From Lachnospiraceae bacterium (GTDB taxonomy: Bacteria > Bacillota_A > Clostridia > Lachnospirales > Lachnospiraceae): DNA of 7,261 nucleotides. A program made the translations under genes and the position numbers. The stretch spans positions 1 through 7,261 of the forward strand of contig JAGDBR010000368.1 of the NCBI GenBank assembly GCA_017958935.1. The letters run 5' to 3'. Each line of letters begins with the position of its first letter. Position 1 is the stretch's first letter. This document shows, piece by piece, positions 7,080 to 7,261 of this stretch. The notes beneath the pieces were generated by a model. The model worked only from the letters and a program-made list of their open reading frames with translations, did not search any database and was not told the DNA's origin.

Positions 7080-7117
7080 CCGGCCGGCGGACCTTTTACA
7101 GTCCGCCGGCCGGTTTT
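7080..7117 (+). terminator. Intrinsic terminator of the protease transcript
   Basis: A perfect 13-bp G+C-rich stem (7080-7092 with 7101-7113) encloses an 8-base loop (CTTTTACA) and is followed by TTTT. It starts 20 bp after the stop and isolates the protease transcript from the next promoter. Confidence 0.9.
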
Positions 7118-7154
7118 CGAACAGCACGGAAACGATCAGGAGATACGGAAGTAC

Positions 7155-7183
7155 TTGACAAGTTAGCGGCAACTAACTATAAT
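7155..7183 (+). promoter_or_regulatory. Perfect-consensus promoter of the gene starting at 7233
   Basis: TTGACA (7155-7160) and TATAAT (7178-7183) are both exact and separated by the ideal 17 bp. Transcription should start near 7190, giving a leader of about 43 nt. Such a strong promoter is normally held down by a repressor, which fits the palindromes placed on it. Confidence 0.9.
7161..7178. promoter_or_regulatory. Operator palindrome 1, in the promoter spacer
   Basis: AGTTAG-CGGCAA-CTAACT is a perfect 6-bp inverted repeat that fills the gap between the -35 and -10 boxes and overlaps the first base of the -10. A dimeric protein bound here would block RNA polymerase. It matches operator 2 at 14 of 18 positions. 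Confidence 0.8.
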
Positions 7184-7192
7184 TATCACAGA

Positions 7193-7210
7193 AGTTAGCG
7201 CCGGCTAACA
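7193..7210. promoter_or_regulatory. Operator palindrome 2, just after the transcription start
   Basis: GTTAGC-GCCG-GCTAAC (7194-7209) is a perfect 6-bp inverted repeat at about +4 to +19. It begins 32 bp after the equivalent base of operator 1, about three helical turns, so two repressor dimers would lie on the same face of the DNA. In RNA it could also form a small stem. Confidence 0.8.
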
Positions 7211-7232
7211 AGGAAGGGGAAAAACGGATCAA

Positions 7233-7261
7233 ATGAATCTGAATGGATTGAAAGAAGGGAC
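7233..7261 (+). CDS. 5' end of a regulated gene, possibly FeoA-like
   Basis: ATG 7233 opens a frame that runs to the window edge (MNLNGLKEG). A purine-rich AGGAAGGGG (7211-7219) lies 13 nt upstream, a slightly long spacing. The only other nearby ATG (7243) meets a stop after two codons, so 7233 is the likely start. Nine residues are too few to identify a family. They do resemble the usual opening of small ferrous-iron transport FeoA proteins (M-x-L-x-x-L-K-x-G), and the operators resemble DtxR-family iron boxes. A MarR-type regulator gene controlling itself is the main alternative. Confidence 0.5.

Noticed and set aside
6250..7080. Minus-strand open frame of 276 codons over the end of the protease
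   Set aside because: Its start region overlaps the palindrome 7062-7073, it has no good ribosome-binding site, and its composition is that of an antisense frame.

Overview
The window is G+C-rich (roughly 60% by eye, with G/C-ending codons) and carries strong AGGAGG-type ribosome-binding sites, sigma-A-like promoters and U-tracted hairpin terminators. Together with a clostripain-family protease and an F420-ligase-like protein of the kind seen in Clostridia, this suggests a high-GC, anaerobic, gut-type Bacillota (Clostridia-like). The genus cannot be fixed from the sequence.

Layout. Positions 1-261 hold the glycine-rich C-terminus of a + strand gene that starts outside the window, closed by a strong hairpin terminator (300-338). 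Next comes a minus-strand pair transcribed right to left: a serine hydrolase of the beta-lactamase/PBP-like family (1867-2877) followed 25 bp later by a 5'-nucleotidase/metallophosphatase (357-1841). Neither has a visible signal peptide, so both look cytoplasmic, which is unusual for these families. The 183-bp region 2878-3060 holds two divergent promoters, one for that pair and one for the + strand genes. The + strand continues with a CofE-like (coenzyme F420-0:L-glutamate ligase family) protein (3061-4260) and, after a 78-bp gap, a 906-residue membrane-anchored clostripain-like (C11) cysteine protease (4339-7059). The protease ends at a 13-bp perfect hairpin terminator (7080-7117).

The last 145 bases hold the most striking regulatory structure. 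It is a perfect-consensus promoter (TTGACA, 17 bp, TATAAT) with two near-identical GTTAG...CTAAC palindromes set 32 bp apart. One fills the promoter spacer and the other sits just after the predicted transcription start. A ribosome-binding site and the first nine codons of a new gene (MNLNGLKEG) follow. The arrangement predicts tight repression by a dimeric regulator. The gene's first residues and the operator sequence are compatible with an iron-regulated FeoA-type gene, but this is tentative because the gene is cut off.

No mobile element, tRNA, rRNA or CRISPR array was seen. The coding genes belong to known families. What is less explained is the function of the CofE-like protein, the cytoplasmic hydrolase pair, and the palindromic promoter.
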